Shown: one piece after another, positions 1 through 9,279 of the stretch
How the letters are laid out: the number at the start of each line of letters is the position of its first letter
Numbering within the stretch: position 1 is the first letter of the stretch
Assembly: GCA_016709865.1 (NCBI GenBank)
Contig: JADJLX010000002.1
Coordinates: 434,001-498,000 of the forward strand
Length of the DNA stretch: 64,000 nt
Direction of reading: 5' to 3'
Source of the DNA: Bacteroidales bacterium
GTDB taxonomy: Bacteria > Bacteroidota > Bacteroidia > Bacteroidales > VadinHA17
Notes under the pieces: generated by a model
Told to the model about the DNA's origin: nothing
Seen by the model: only the letters and a program-made list of their open reading frames with translations
Databases searched by the model: none
Made by a program: the position numbers and the translations under genes

Positions 1-884
1 TTCGACCATAATCGTGGATTTTTTACAGGCTTGAAAGTCTGATCAAATTTATAAAGCTGTCCGGGTGCAATATCTGACGTAGTTTTAATAACCTGAATCA
101 TCTTATTGGCAGCATCGAATATCGTTGTCTGTAATGTGCAAGATTTCTTTGCCGGATTATCATTCTTAACCCAGGTCTGAACCCTGACAGTTGCCTCTTT
201 TTCGTTTACAGAAGGGGTTGTAACAAATGTTCCGCCCTCATGACTTGCCGATCCCTGCATTGGTATATACAGATTATTCTTCAAAACGATAGTGACATCG
301 CGATAAATACCACCATACACATTGAAATTACCTGCCGCCATTGGAGGAATTTTAAACTGATCCTTTTGCCGGTTGTTAACTGCAATGGCTATTACATTAT
401 CGGCGCCGGGTTTAAGATGAGATGTTATATCAAAATCAAACGAGCCATACCCGCCTTTATGATCGCCGAGATATTTTCCGTTAATCCATACTTTGCAATA
501 CTTCTGAACACCTTCAAATTCAATAAAAACCCTTCTGCCTTCGAATTCTTTATTAACTGAAAAGTGTTTACGGTACCATCCCCATCCGGTCCACCAGTAA
601 GGATTGTCGTTTTCCGAAGCATTTCTTATAAAGGGATGCAGTTCTCCTGTAGTCTCGTATGTACTCCAGGTATGGGGCAAACTGACAGCAATCCACTTTG
701 AATCATCTGTCCCGGGAGATTCATATCCTTTATCGGCTGATTCATTAGGAAAATAATTGAATGTCCATTGAGAGTTTATTATTTTCTCTACCCTCTGGCT
801 TTTCTGAACAGCTACAGGTTTTTTCTGTGCATGGGAAAAAGATATGCAGAATAAAAAAGATAAAATTAACGTTATATGTTTCAT
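1..884 (-). CDS. Glycoside hydrolase family 2 enzyme, N-terminal part (runs off the left edge)
   Basis: Translating the minus strand from the ATG at 884-882 gives an open frame to the window edge, about 294 residues without a stop. It starts with a signal peptide (MKHITLILSFLFCISFSHAQ) and continues with a jelly-roll sugar-binding domain of the GH2 type: SLPHTWS near residue 70, WYRKHF near 105, then FEGVQKYCKVWINGKYLG and a G-GGIYRDV stretch. These are hallmarks of bacterial beta-galactosidase/beta-glucuronidase-like enzymes. The catalytic TIM barrel lies outside the window, so substrate cannot be read. It is the most downstream gene of the minus-strand PUL, separated from the DUF1735-type gene by a repeat-filled 421-bp gap, so it may have its own promoter. 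Confidence 0.85.
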   Translation of the reverse strand, partial: MKHITLILSFLFCISFSHAQKKPVAVQKSQRVEKIINSQWTFNYFPNESADKGYESPGTDDSKWIAVSLPHTWSTYETTGELHPFIRNASENDNPYWWTGWGWYRKHFSVNKEFEGRRVFIEFEGVQKYCKVWINGKYLGDHKGGYGSFDFDITSHLKPGADNVIAIAVNNRQKDQFKIPPMAAGNFNVYGGIYRDVTIVLKNNLYIPMQGSASHEGGTFVTTPSVNEKEATVRVQTWVKNDNPAKKSCTLQTTIFDAANKMIQVIKTTSDIAPGQLYKFDQTFKPVKNPRLWS

Positions 885-995
885 AATATGATATTTACAC
901 TTTTATGCATAGTATGTACTAAGATAGGAAATAAAATTGAAACGTACTCTCACTTTGCCAATACCCTTTAATATCAAATTCCTGCTCAAGTCCGG

Positions 996-1168
996 GGATC
1001 CTTCGCTATCGCTCAGGATGACAGTTATTTGCGTGGTCAAAGAAGGGGAAAGAAGTGGCGATTCGACATAAATTTATCATCTTTAAGAATATTTTTTCAT
1101 CGAATCGCCACTTCTTTCCCCATATACCCTATAATCGCAGTGTCATCCCGAAGCGACAGCGAGGGATC
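996..1168. repeat. Nested inverted repeat, MITE-like
   Basis: An inner perfect 22-bp inverted repeat (1045-1066 against 1100-1121) is nested inside an outer imperfect one (996-1024 against 1139-1168, GGATCCTTCGCTATCGCTCA against its near-complement). The whole 173 bp could fold into one long hairpin. It encodes nothing visible. It fills most of the 885-1305 gap between the GH2 gene and the DUF1735-type gene. It resembles non-autonomous palindromic elements, but no transposase is nearby. Confidence 0.7.
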
Positions 1169-1220
1169 TACGGCTCCATCAATAAACTATAATAATTAGA
1201 TTAACAGGCTGTAAAAACAA

Positions 1221-1250
1221 TGTAGGGACACATAATTATGTGTCCCTACA
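1221..1250. repeat. 30-bp perfect palindrome
   Basis: The 15-base left half TGTAGGGACACATAA is followed immediately by its exact reverse complement, with no spacer. It lies between the nested repeat and the GC-rich repeat next to the upstream gene's stop. Function is unknown: transcript-end hairpin or another repeat family. Confidence 0.75.
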
Positions 1251-1270
1251 GAAAATTTGTCTCAACCAAA

Positions 1271-1308
1271 GTCCCTCCCCCACGGGGGAGGGATTTAGGG
1301 AGGGGTTA
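1271..1308. repeat. GC-rich CCCTCCCCC/GGGGGAGGG hairpin touching a stop codon
   Basis: The arms CCCTCCCCC and GGGGGAGGG form a short hairpin, followed by a second G-rich copy (TTAGGGAGGGGTTA). The element ends inside the TAA stop (minus strand, 1308-1306) of the DUF1735-type gene, so it begins exactly where that gene ends. It may work as a transcript-end structure, but it lacks a clear U-tract. Confidence 0.6.
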
Positions 1309-2298
1309 TTTCGTATAATGCGAAGGATTCTCATCCTGCCATTCGTTGATACCATCACGTATCCTGTTACGGAAAGTGAGAGTATCAGTGCAATGATAGG
1401 TATAGAAAGGCGATGCAGTTTCAGTATACTTGTATTTAAGTATGATCTTTCTCTCCTGTAATAATTTTGAATTATTATAGGTACATTCTCCATCCTGAGT
1501 GAAAACCTGTGATGCACCAGCTACAGGACTGAGATAGAGCTTAGTCCCTTTTTTAGTCAGGCTAAACTGCTTTTTACCAACTACTACCGTGTTCTTATAA
1601 TATCCATTGCATGTAAGAGTGCTGGGCCCTGCAGTTGTAAGTGTCCATATCAGGTTCTCCTGCGTCGGAATAGTAGTCTTGTAATAGATTGTGGTATCGC
1701 TCTTTAAAGGTCTGTTGATCACTGCTGCACCACCATGCCAGTAATTACCGAACAGCATGTTTTCAAACTTTACACCTATAACATTTGTCTTCTTTGCATA
1801 AAGAACTGAGTCTGCATCTGCTGCTGTAATTTTAAAAGGAAGAACATAAGTTGACATAATTGTTTTCAGGGAATCATTCAAAAAGCTTGTTGAATCAGCC
1901 TTTATGACAACTGTTCCTCCATGCCATCCCGCCTTGATTACCATTGTGGTGGTGCTGGGTGTCATCTGATAATAATTGGAAGGTAACTGCTGAAGAGCAG
2001 CAACTGGTGCAGTTGCATCTTTGATATAACTCCATGATGAACTCTGCATACTTAAGAGTCGCGTGGGAGTAACCAGTAAAGGGTCGAGGATGAAGGAAAC
2101 GTTACGGTCCTTCTCATTCTGTTTTACGCCTCCGAGAGCTACACCTACTTCAATTTTCATTCCTTCTCCAACAACGAATGTACGTACATCCTGCTGAAAG
2201 GGGAAATATATCGAAGTGATGGGGTAGTCGAGAAGGTATTCTTCGTAGCATGAAACCATCACTATCGAAAGAACTATTAAAGCTAATATTTTTTTCAT
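1306..2298 (-). CDS. DUF1735-type surface lipoprotein of a PUL
   Basis: This is likely an outer-surface glycan-binding lipoprotein encoded after a SusC/SusD pair. I chose the start at 2298 because it gives a lipoprotein signal (MKKILALIVLSIVMVSC, lipobox cysteine 17). A frame start 45 bases upstream at 2343 would bury the signal and overlap susD. The N-terminal half resembles the DUF1735 (BT_3987-like) domain, and the end (LTFRNRIRDGINEWQDENP) is a conserved tail of this group. It lies 19 bp after the susD stop, so it is probably co-transcribed. No catalytic motif is evident and ligand is unknown. The family assignment is from memory of the conserved tail. Confidence 0.75.
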   Translation of the reverse strand: MKKILALIVLSIVMVSCYEEYLLDYPITSIYFPFQQDVRTFVVGEGMKIEVGVALGGVKQNEKDRNVSFILDPLLVTPTRLLSMQSSSWSYIKDATAPVAALQQLPSNYYQMTPSTTTMVIKAGWHGGTVVIKADSTSFLNDSLKTIMSTYVLPFKITAADADSVLYAKKTNVIGVKFENMLFGNYWHGGAAVINRPLKSDTTIYYKTTIPTQENLIWTLTTAGPSTLTCNGYYKNTVVVGKKQFSLTKKGTKLYLSPVAGASQVFTQDGECTYNNSKLLQERKIILKYKYTETASPFYTYHCTDTLTFRNRIRDGINEWQDENPSHYTK

Positions 2299-2317
2299 AT
2301 CTGTTTCTTTTAATGTT

Positions 2318-4165
2318 TTAGTTCCATGAAGGCCATCCTTCATTCTGTACCAGTTTGCTCATTCTCATTATCTCATTATAAGGAATGGGATTGTAAGGAG
2401 AAGGAAGATTCCGGTTTTCAACTACATAATTCAGATTGTATGTATATGTAACCGGAGTTCCGGCAACCTGAGTGATATAAGCACCGTGAACAGGTACATT
2501 TATCACACTTTGCCAGTCGGCATCAGTTGTCCAGCGGCGAAGGTCATAAAATCTCATCCCCTCGAAGCAGGTTTCAATCCTTCTTTCATTCTTTACAAGA
2601 GCATCAAAGGCTGCTTCGGTTGTCTGAGCATCGAGATATGGATCAGCAGCAGGCAGTCCTGTTGCATTATCGTAAGTCTTTCTGACGCGCAGGTACTTAA
2701 GAGCAGCTTTTGGTGTTAGTCCTCCATACAAAGCTGTATTTGGATTTTTTGTTACATGGTTGGCTGCTTCAGCATAGATAAGTACAAAATGTGCCCAGCG
2801 ATAGATAAACTTAGAATGCGGAGCTGATAATACTGTAGCATCTGACCAGTTAGTATTCATATACACAAATTTCTTGATGTGGTAATTTGTCAGACTGTTG
2901 TCCGATCTGGTCCCCGCAGCATCTTTACCGACTGTAGGACCTTCATTCCAGTTCTCGAAAGTGTACATTGTGGCTCCTCCTGTAAGTTTTTTAGCCTGTG
3001 CCGTATTATAGAAAATTACGCTATAAAACCTCGGATCACGACCAGCATAAGGATTAGCCGGATTATAGCCGCTTAGAGGATCTGTAATTGGGCGGCCATT
3101 TGCCATTCCAAATGAGTTTACAAGATCCTGGGTTGCTCCAATCTCGCCATTACCCTGGAAACCGCCAGGATAAAACATTCTCTCCATAGCTGTGTTACCG
3201 GTATTGTACCTTGTGGCAAACACGATTTCAGGTGAATTTGGATTGGTAAATATTACAGGATCTGTAGCCCTGAAGCTGTTGGAACTGGAAATATTATCAG
3301 TTGTCAGCTTGAAGTTTATTATCTTCTGTGCGTTTTTTGCAGCGCTGTCCCAGCGTGCAACGTCGTTGCCGGGATTGAACCTTGGTGATGCCCAGGTGAG
3401 ATAGACATTAGCTTTAATACCAAGTGTTGCTATATCATCAAAACGACCCCAGTACTTACCACCAAGATAACTTAAGTCGGTACCAGCCGGGTACAGAAAA
3501 TCTCTGTGAGCCAGGGGAAGATACTTCATAGCTGAATCGCAGTCAGCAATAATCTGCTTTACACATTCATCATAAGTATTACGTGCAAGGTTGATTTCGT
3601 CGTTAACATCGAATACTTCAGTAACGATTGGAAAACCAAGCATCACGCCGTTGACACCTTTTCCTCCGAATTTCTGAAGAAGATCCCATTGAAACCATGC
3701 TCTCAGAGCAAAAGCTTCACCCTGTAACCGGGTCCTCATCTGATCATTATAAGAGTCTTTTACAAGATACCTTGTATTGTAACCGCGTCTGTCGTGCAGG
3801 AAGATATTGCACTGGGCAATAGACCTGTAGTCACGGTCCCAGTAACCCTGGAAAGGATCCTGTGAGGTGGTCATTGTATTCAGGGCATATCGTCTCATCA
3901 CGTTTGTGGAACTGGTCAGAACAGCATCATCGGTGACGCCGTCAAGGTAAACACCCTCATTGTTATTATAGTTCCTTGTAGATCCCCCTACACTGGCTTC
4001 GGCGATATTGTCATAACACCTGTTAATTAAACCCTGTACGAGGTTCTGGTAGTCCCAGATGGTTTCACTGTCATAGTTCCCGTTTGGCCACGGATCGAGA
4101 TAATCTTCACACGAAGCCATCAGAACTAAAATGAATCCAAATAATAATATTTTTTTCGTCTTCAT
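2318..4165 (-). CDS. SusD/RagB family outer-membrane glycan-binding lipoprotein
   Basis: 615 residues with a lipoprotein signal (MKTKKILLFGFILVLMASC, cysteine 19). It shows the alpha-helical TPR-like SusD body: ALRAWFQWDLLQKFGG near residue 150, a tyrosine-rich middle, and the C-terminal RRIETCFEGMRFYDLRRW motif typical of RagB/SusD. It would sit as a lid on the SusC barrel just upstream and present oligosaccharide to it. It lies 12 bp after the susC stop, consistent with one transcript. Family identity is secure; the glycan is not readable, though the divergent fucosidase genes suggest a fucosylated substrate. Confidence 0.93.
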   Translation of the reverse strand: MKTKKILLFGFILVLMASCEDYLDPWPNGNYDSETIWDYQNLVQGLINRCYDNIAEASVGGSTRNYNNNEGVYLDGVTDDAVLTSSTNVMRRYALNTMTTSQDPFQGYWDRDYRSIAQCNIFLHDRRGYNTRYLVKDSYNDQMRTRLQGEAFALRAWFQWDLLQKFGGKGVNGVMLGFPIVTEVFDVNDEINLARNTYDECVKQIIADCDSAMKYLPLAHRDFLYPAGTDLSYLGGKYWGRFDDIATLGIKANVYLTWASPRFNPGNDVARWDSAAKNAQKIINFKLTTDNISSSNSFRATDPVIFTNPNSPEIVFATRYNTGNTAMERMFYPGGFQGNGEIGATQDLVNSFGMANGRPITDPLSGYNPANPYAGRDPRFYSVIFYNTAQAKKLTGGATMYTFENWNEGPTVGKDAAGTRSDNSLTNYHIKKFVYMNTNWSDATVLSAPHSKFIYRWAHFVLIYAEAANHVTKNPNTALYGGLTPKAALKYLRVRKTYDNATGLPAADPYLDAQTTEAAFDALVKNERRIETCFEGMRFYDLRRWTTDADWQSVINVPVHGAYITQVAGTPVTYTYNLNYVVENRNLPSPYNPIPYNEIMRMSKLVQNEGWPSWN

Positions 4166-4177
4166 AATTTTAACAGT

Positions 4178-7100
4178 TTAAAAATTTAATTTAACTCCGG
4201 CAGAGATGGTCTTGAATAACGGATAAACCGTAACACCTGAGTTGATTGATTCAGGATCAACATCTTTGATCTTCGAGATAGTCATCAGATTTGCACCTCT
4301 TACGTATATCCTTACTGCACGTCCACCCATGAACTGAAGCTTCTCAGCAGGAATTGTATAAGCAAGCTCAATATTCTGGATCTTGAAGAAATCTCCTTTT
4401 CTAAGCCAGAACTCAGATACCACAAAGTTATTATTAACCTTATTGTATGTTAACCTGGGATAATCTCCACCTATATTGTCTCTGGTAAAGTTTGAGTAAT
4501 TATTATTACTTCCATCAGTCGAATTCCAACCATTCCAGAAATATGGATTCGTAAGCGCGATATCATAGAAGGCTCTTCCAGATCCAAGTATAAACAGATC
4601 GAAATTCTTATACTTCAGAGAAATATTCATACCATAATAAAGTCGGGGTGAAGAATGGCCTATCATGCCCTGATCGAGGTCATCAACAACACCATCTTCA
4701 TTCATATCCGCATATTTAAGATCTCCTTCCTTAAGAACGGCATCAAATAACTGAGGTACAACAAGTGCGTCTGCATCTGAAGTGAATTTCCCAATATAGT
4801 TCTGACCAAAAATTGCATCGGATGGTTTTCCGATACGGTCCTGGTAATCAAATCTATAGTCAGGCTGATCATATTTTATTCTGGTTCCTTTAGAGGTAGT
4901 TGCATTTGCACCTATAACCATAGTAACATCTCCAAACTTCTCGGTATATGTAAGATCAATTCCAAGAGCATTGTACCTTGTCTGGTTGTAATTTAAATAT
5001 GGACGTGCTCCGTTATATCCTGCAACCAATGGCAAAATATTGGAAACCTGTGAAATAGAACCATCAACAAGCCAGTTGTAGTAAGTCATGTCTAAAGTGA
5101 CTTTATTATTAAATAACACAGCATCAAATCCTGCATTTAACTCCTGTCTTTTTTCCCAGGTCAGGATTGGATTACCTGTTCTTGAAAGGTATGATCTTGT
5201 AACAGCAGCATCAGTTGTGGTACCAAACCATGTCGGAGACGAGGATAATGCACCGAATCCCCAGTTAGTTGTTGTACTGGTAGAAGAAGTGGAAGACCAT
5301 CTGTCAACATAGAAAAGATTCTGGTAGAATGTCTCATTTCCTGAAATACCACCCTGAACACGAAGCTTAAGATAATTTACAGCTTTTATGTTCGACATAA
5401 ATGCCTCATCTGAGATAACGTAGTTTCCTCCGAAGGCCCAGTTCAGAATATTCCTGTAATCCTTGTCAAAAACTGATGTCCCTGCATAATTGAGCACTCC
5501 CTGGAAGGAGTATTTGTCCTTAATAGAATACATAACCGAAAGTGCAGTGTTACGTGCACGCTGTGGCTCCTCAACTCCGTTTATATAGGTAAGAAGTTGA
5601 TTATAAGTCAGTGTTGATTGCAGAGTGCTGTTGGCAAAAGTCCTGTCGTAACTTAGTACTTCATTGAATGAATAGCGCTGGAAATAGTAGTCCATAAGCT
5701 TAAGAAGATCTGTCTGTTTAATCAGAGAGTGAGCTGAGGACCTTGTTAAAGCCAGAGTCGTGGGATCAACTGTATAGGCAAGATAATCGTTAGTTTTTCC
5801 AACCCTTACAGTATTGTGAATATTGAATGCGAAAGAGCTTATTGACTTGAGTCCTTTTATGAATTTATCTGCATCGTAAATAAGTTTCAGATAGGAAGAA
5901 CCTGTCCTGCCCCTGTCGGTATAGTATCCCTGATCCACAACATTACCTATAAGGTTGTCTGGGTACAGTGCACTTACACCATACCATGGTGTTGCCGGCT
6001 TTGTCGTTTCATCGAGATAAGCCCATATCGGGTATGCTACAGGCGGTGTACTGTGTATATCGGTAAGAATTGATGGTAACTCAGTGATAGTAAGTGTAGC
6101 ATTATCAGTATTCTCTGATGTATACTGCGGGTCGAATCCGTAGCTTGGCGAACGGCGGAAGCTCAGATTTCCATAAAAACCGAATAATGCAGTGAACTGA
6201 TCATTGATCTTTACATTGACATTCTGACGTGTAGTAACCCTGTTATAGTCAGATTTTGCACCCAGATTGATGATATCACCCTCTCCTGCATAACCAAGAT
6301 ATGAGTTATACTGAACAATGTCATTTCCTCCAGAAGATGACATGTTGACTCTCTGAAACTCCATCGTTTTATCAAGCATCATGTTTGCATAATCAGCACT
6401 TGGATACTGAAGATCGTAACCATTATTCTGGGCAAATCCTGCAATCTGAGCACTGGTGTATAGTTCTGGCAAACCGCTGTTAACTCTCGCCTGATTATGC
6501 AGAGTAGCATAATCAGCACCCAGGACGTAGCCCGGCATACGGTCGACAACGCTTACTCCTTTTTCTACATCAACGTGCAGCATACGTTCATTTTTCGTAC
6601 CATACTTGGTTTTAATATAAAGCACACCACCAGTTGCAGCAGGACCGTACATCGTAGTTCCCAGGATACCCTTTACCAGAGTAGCTGATTCTATCTCAGC
6701 TGGATCGAGTACATACTCCTGCAAGTCAGTCGGCATATTGTCAACCATAACGTAAGGCATACCACCGAATTTATCAGTAGCGCCCATAGAGCTTGTACTT
6801 AACAGGTTCAGGTTCTGATATCCTTCCATCGGGTGAAGGCCCGGTGATCCATCCAGTTCCCTGACATCATACATTGAAGATATACCTGTAAGCGAATTAC
6901 GTATATCAGTTGATGGATACCGTAAGAAATATGAGCCCGGTATTACTGTTTCCGGTCCGGTTAGATAACGCCTTTTCAACGTAGTAAATGGCAATGCTAC
7001 ATCGTCATCGGATGTCATGTGCATTTTTGCATGGATCAGAGTAACAGTCTTACTCTGCATCAGGTCAATAACAGGGCTGACTTTTTTCTCATATAGAGGT

Positions 7101-7372
7101 GCGGTAATGGTAACAACACTCTCAGGGTAACCCTTGAATGTGACAGTACCATCCTGGTCTGACTGGGTATGGATGAGACCTTCACCCACAACCACTTTAG
7201 CATTTGCAATCGGCGTTCCGCTCTCATCAGTAACTTTAAGAACGACGTCGAACAGCTGCCTGGCTTTCTTTTCATTCTGCACCTGTGCATTTACAGGCCA
7301 TGAAAGTATAAATACAATAAGAAAGAGCCCGGCAAATCTGACTTTTTGATAAAATATATTTTTAAATCTCAT
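4178..7372 (-). CDS. SusC/RagA family TonB-dependent transporter (divergent)
   Basis: 1064 residues with a signal peptide (MRFKNIFYQKV..., ending PVNAQ). An N-terminal carboxypeptidase-regulatory-like beta-sandwich (VLKVTDESGTPIANAKVVVG) is followed by the plug (ATLVKGILGTTMYGPAATGG) and a long barrel ending GVKLNF. It would import oligosaccharide captured by SusD across the outer membrane using TonB energy. It departs from the usual SusC pattern: the common EVVVVGYGTQ box after the N-domain is missing and the plug start is unusual. It is the second SusC of a tandem pair; the canonical one lies immediately upstream at 9280-12576. Confidence 0.9.
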   Translation of the reverse strand: MRFKNIFYQKVRFAGLFLIVFILSWPVNAQVQNEKKARQLFDVVLKVTDESGTPIANAKVVVGEGLIHTQSDQDGTVTFKGYPESVVTITAPLYEKKVSPVIDLMQSKTVTLIHAKMHMTSDDDVALPFTTLKRRYLTGPETVIPGSYFLRYPSTDIRNSLTGISSMYDVRELDGSPGLHPMEGYQNLNLLSTSSMGATDKFGGMPYVMVDNMPTDLQEYVLDPAEIESATLVKGILGTTMYGPAATGGVLYIKTKYGTKNERMLHVDVEKGVSVVDRMPGYVLGADYATLHNQARVNSGLPELYTSAQIAGFAQNNGYDLQYPSADYANMMLDKTMEFQRVNMSSSGGNDIVQYNSYLGYAGEGDIINLGAKSDYNRVTTRQNVNVKINDQFTALFGFYGNLSFRRSPSYGFDPQYTSENTDNATLTITELPSILTDIHSTPPVAYPIWAYLDETTKPATPWYGVSALYPDNLIGNVVDQGYYTDRGRTGSSYLKLIYDADKFIKGLKSISSFAFNIHNTVRVGKTNDYLAYTVDPTTLALTRSSAHSLIKQTDLLKLMDYYFQRYSFNEVLSYDRTFANSTLQSTLTYNQLLTYINGVEEPQRARNTALSVMYSIKDKYSFQGVLNYAGTSVFDKDYRNILNWAFGGNYVISDEAFMSNIKAVNYLKLRVQGGISGNETFYQNLFYVDRWSSTSSTSTTTNWGFGALSSSPTWFGTTTDAAVTRSYLSRTGNPILTWEKRQELNAGFDAVLFNNKVTLDMTYYNWLVDGSISQVSNILPLVAGYNGARPYLNYNQTRYNALGIDLTYTEKFGDVTMVIGANATTSKGTRIKYDQPDYRFDYQDRIGKPSDAIFGQNYIGKFTSDADALVVPQLFDAVLKEGDLKYADMNEDGVVDDLDQGMIGHSSPRLYYGMNISLKYKNFDLFILGSGRAFYDIALTNPYFWNGWNSTDGSNNNYSNFTRDNIGGDYPRLTYNKVNNNFVVSEFWLRKGDFFKIQNIELAYTIPAEKLQFMGGRAVRIYVRGANLMTISKIKDVDPESINSGVTVYPLFKTISAGVKLNF

Positions 7373-7396
7373 AGATTTTCGTATTAATGGTTCTTG

Positions 7397-9262
7397 TTAC
7401 CAGACTGGGTTTGAAACAAAATTCTTCATCTTAAGAGCATCTGCATTCAGGAATGGCAGGTAATACATACCCTCTTCCCAAGTGGGCTGACGATCAGCTG
7501 ATAACTCTGTACGAACATACTGATATCCTGTCGGGTAGGTAGAGGAAACTGCAACCTTTTGAGGTATGTTTGCATACAATTTGCTCGACATTATCTGAGG
7601 AAGTTCCATCCAGCGCCGGATATCATCGTAATAATGATGTCCTTCGAATCCTAGTTCAACATTTCTCTCATTCTTTATTCTAGGTCTGAAGGCATCTTTT
7701 GATCCGATAAATTCCGCCCTTACATTAGGCATCCCTGATTTGGTTCTTATTTTATTGATAGCCGCAATAGCTGTCAAAGATGATCCGGGAGCTGTACCAG
7801 CAGGACCATAAGCTTCATTTACAGCCTCTGCATAGTTCAAATAAAGTTCTGACAACCGGAATAAAGGATCTGCCCAAATAGAAGATACCCTGTTCTTGGT
7901 ACTGTTATCTGCCCAGTTTTTCCTTAGCATATATCCTGTGTAAGTTCTGCCGTTCCATGAAGTAACAAGAAGCTCAGACGGCGTTGTACCGGTAAGATAG
8001 ATCTGTGCCTTGTTGCTTGTCCATCCCTGCAATGGTCCCTGATTGTATACAACATCTGTAGCCAGCCTTGGATCCCTGTTGATAAAAGGATTCTGTTCAT
8101 TATACTGACCGGCTGTTGCTGCTGCTGCTCTGTCTGCGGTTGTATTTAACGGCATTCCGGTTAAAGTTTCATATTTATCAACCCAGTTTTGAGTAGGATT
8201 GGTACCGGATGAACCGGAGCCTGTTGTTAAAACACCATTCCAGAAAGTTGCATCGAAGTTCCAGTTCCGGGTTCCATGAGAATATGTCCAGATACTCTCC
8301 TCACAAACATCCTTTCCATAATAATTAAGGTGGCGGTCATTCTTGCTCACCGGATCAAGAAGCGGCAGAATTACCACCCCTTTTGATTCAGCAACCTGTA
8401 TGGCTTCCCATGCTGCCGCTGCCGCATTCTGCCACTCAGTTACTCCGCTTTTATTATTCAGCGGACTCGCAGCAAAGAGCAGAACTCTTGATTTGAAAGC
8501 CTTGGCAGCCATACCATTTGGTCTTTTCATTTCATATGTAGCATAATCGAGAGAACCTGATACACCAGGCATCGGATCTCTTCGGACCACACCAGCCAGA
8601 TTGAAAAAATAGTAGGCAGAATCGATATCTTGCACGATTCTTTGCAAATAATCGTTCTTTTCCATACGTGCCAGATCCCATGTTTTATCGAATGGAGTCA
8701 TCACGTAGTCGAGGTACGGCATCGGTCCCCAGAATCTGAACATTGTGAAATGGTACCATGCCCTTAAAAAATAAGCCTGACCGCTGAAGTCATTCTTTAT
8801 ATTATCATCAGCATCCTGTATCCTGTCTACATTTCTTATGGCGATGTTGCAAATCCTTATGCCATCGAAACATGCTCCAAGAATTGGTCGCCTTTGACCA
8901 TCATAGCAGAGTTTCGCAATAATGGTTTCTGACATGTTTCCGCTCTTCCATGCATGTCCTTCCATATATCGGCCCTGGTCAGCTGCATCTGTTGTTGAGT
9001 TTATTGCATATTTCTGGTCCCACTGATCTATATAAAAAGGAAGAGTTGATTTGTAATTCCATGTATCTCTCCAGCCGTTGTTATACCACTTCCTGCCATC
9101 ATAGTTTGCATCGAAGAACAGCTTGAAGTTTGCGTATTTAGTAAATACAACATCTTCGGTCAGACCCGATTCCGGGGCCTTGTCGAGATATTCTTTAAGG
9201 CATGAGGTTGTAAATATCAAACTCATCCCTGTTATTAAAAGCAGTATTAATTGTCTTTTCAT
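7397..9262 (-). CDS. SusD/RagB family outer-membrane glycan-binding lipoprotein
   Basis: 621 residues with a lipoprotein signal (cysteine 21 in SLIFTTSC). The SusD signatures are visible: QAYFLRAWYHFTMFRFWGPMPYLD near residue 160, LSELYLNYAEAVNEAYG in the second half, and NERNVELGFEGHHYYDDIRRW near the C-terminus. It is partner to the SusC gene just upstream (17-bp gap) and is followed 24 bp later by the second SusC, so the four Sus genes look like one transcript. Its tail (MKNFVSNPVW) is a normal SusD ending. Confidence 0.93.
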   Translation of the reverse strand: MKRQLILLLITGMSLIFTTSCLKEYLDKAPESGLTEDVVFTKYANFKLFFDANYDGRKWYNNGWRDTWNYKSTLPFYIDQWDQKYAINSTTDAADQGRYMEGHAWKSGNMSETIIAKLCYDGQRRPILGACFDGIRICNIAIRNVDRIQDADDNIKNDFSGQAYFLRAWYHFTMFRFWGPMPYLDYVMTPFDKTWDLARMEKNDYLQRIVQDIDSAYYFFNLAGVVRRDPMPGVSGSLDYATYEMKRPNGMAAKAFKSRVLLFAASPLNNKSGVTEWQNAAAAAWEAIQVAESKGVVILPLLDPVSKNDRHLNYYGKDVCEESIWTYSHGTRNWNFDATFWNGVLTTGSGSSGTNPTQNWVDKYETLTGMPLNTTADRAAAATAGQYNEQNPFINRDPRLATDVVYNQGPLQGWTSNKAQIYLTGTTPSELLVTSWNGRTYTGYMLRKNWADNSTKNRVSSIWADPLFRLSELYLNYAEAVNEAYGPAGTAPGSSLTAIAAINKIRTKSGMPNVRAEFIGSKDAFRPRIKNERNVELGFEGHHYYDDIRRWMELPQIMSSKLYANIPQKVAVSSTYPTGYQYVRTELSADRQPTWEEGMYYLPFLNADALKMKNFVSNPVW

Positions 9263-9279
9263 AATTACTGTCTTATAAA

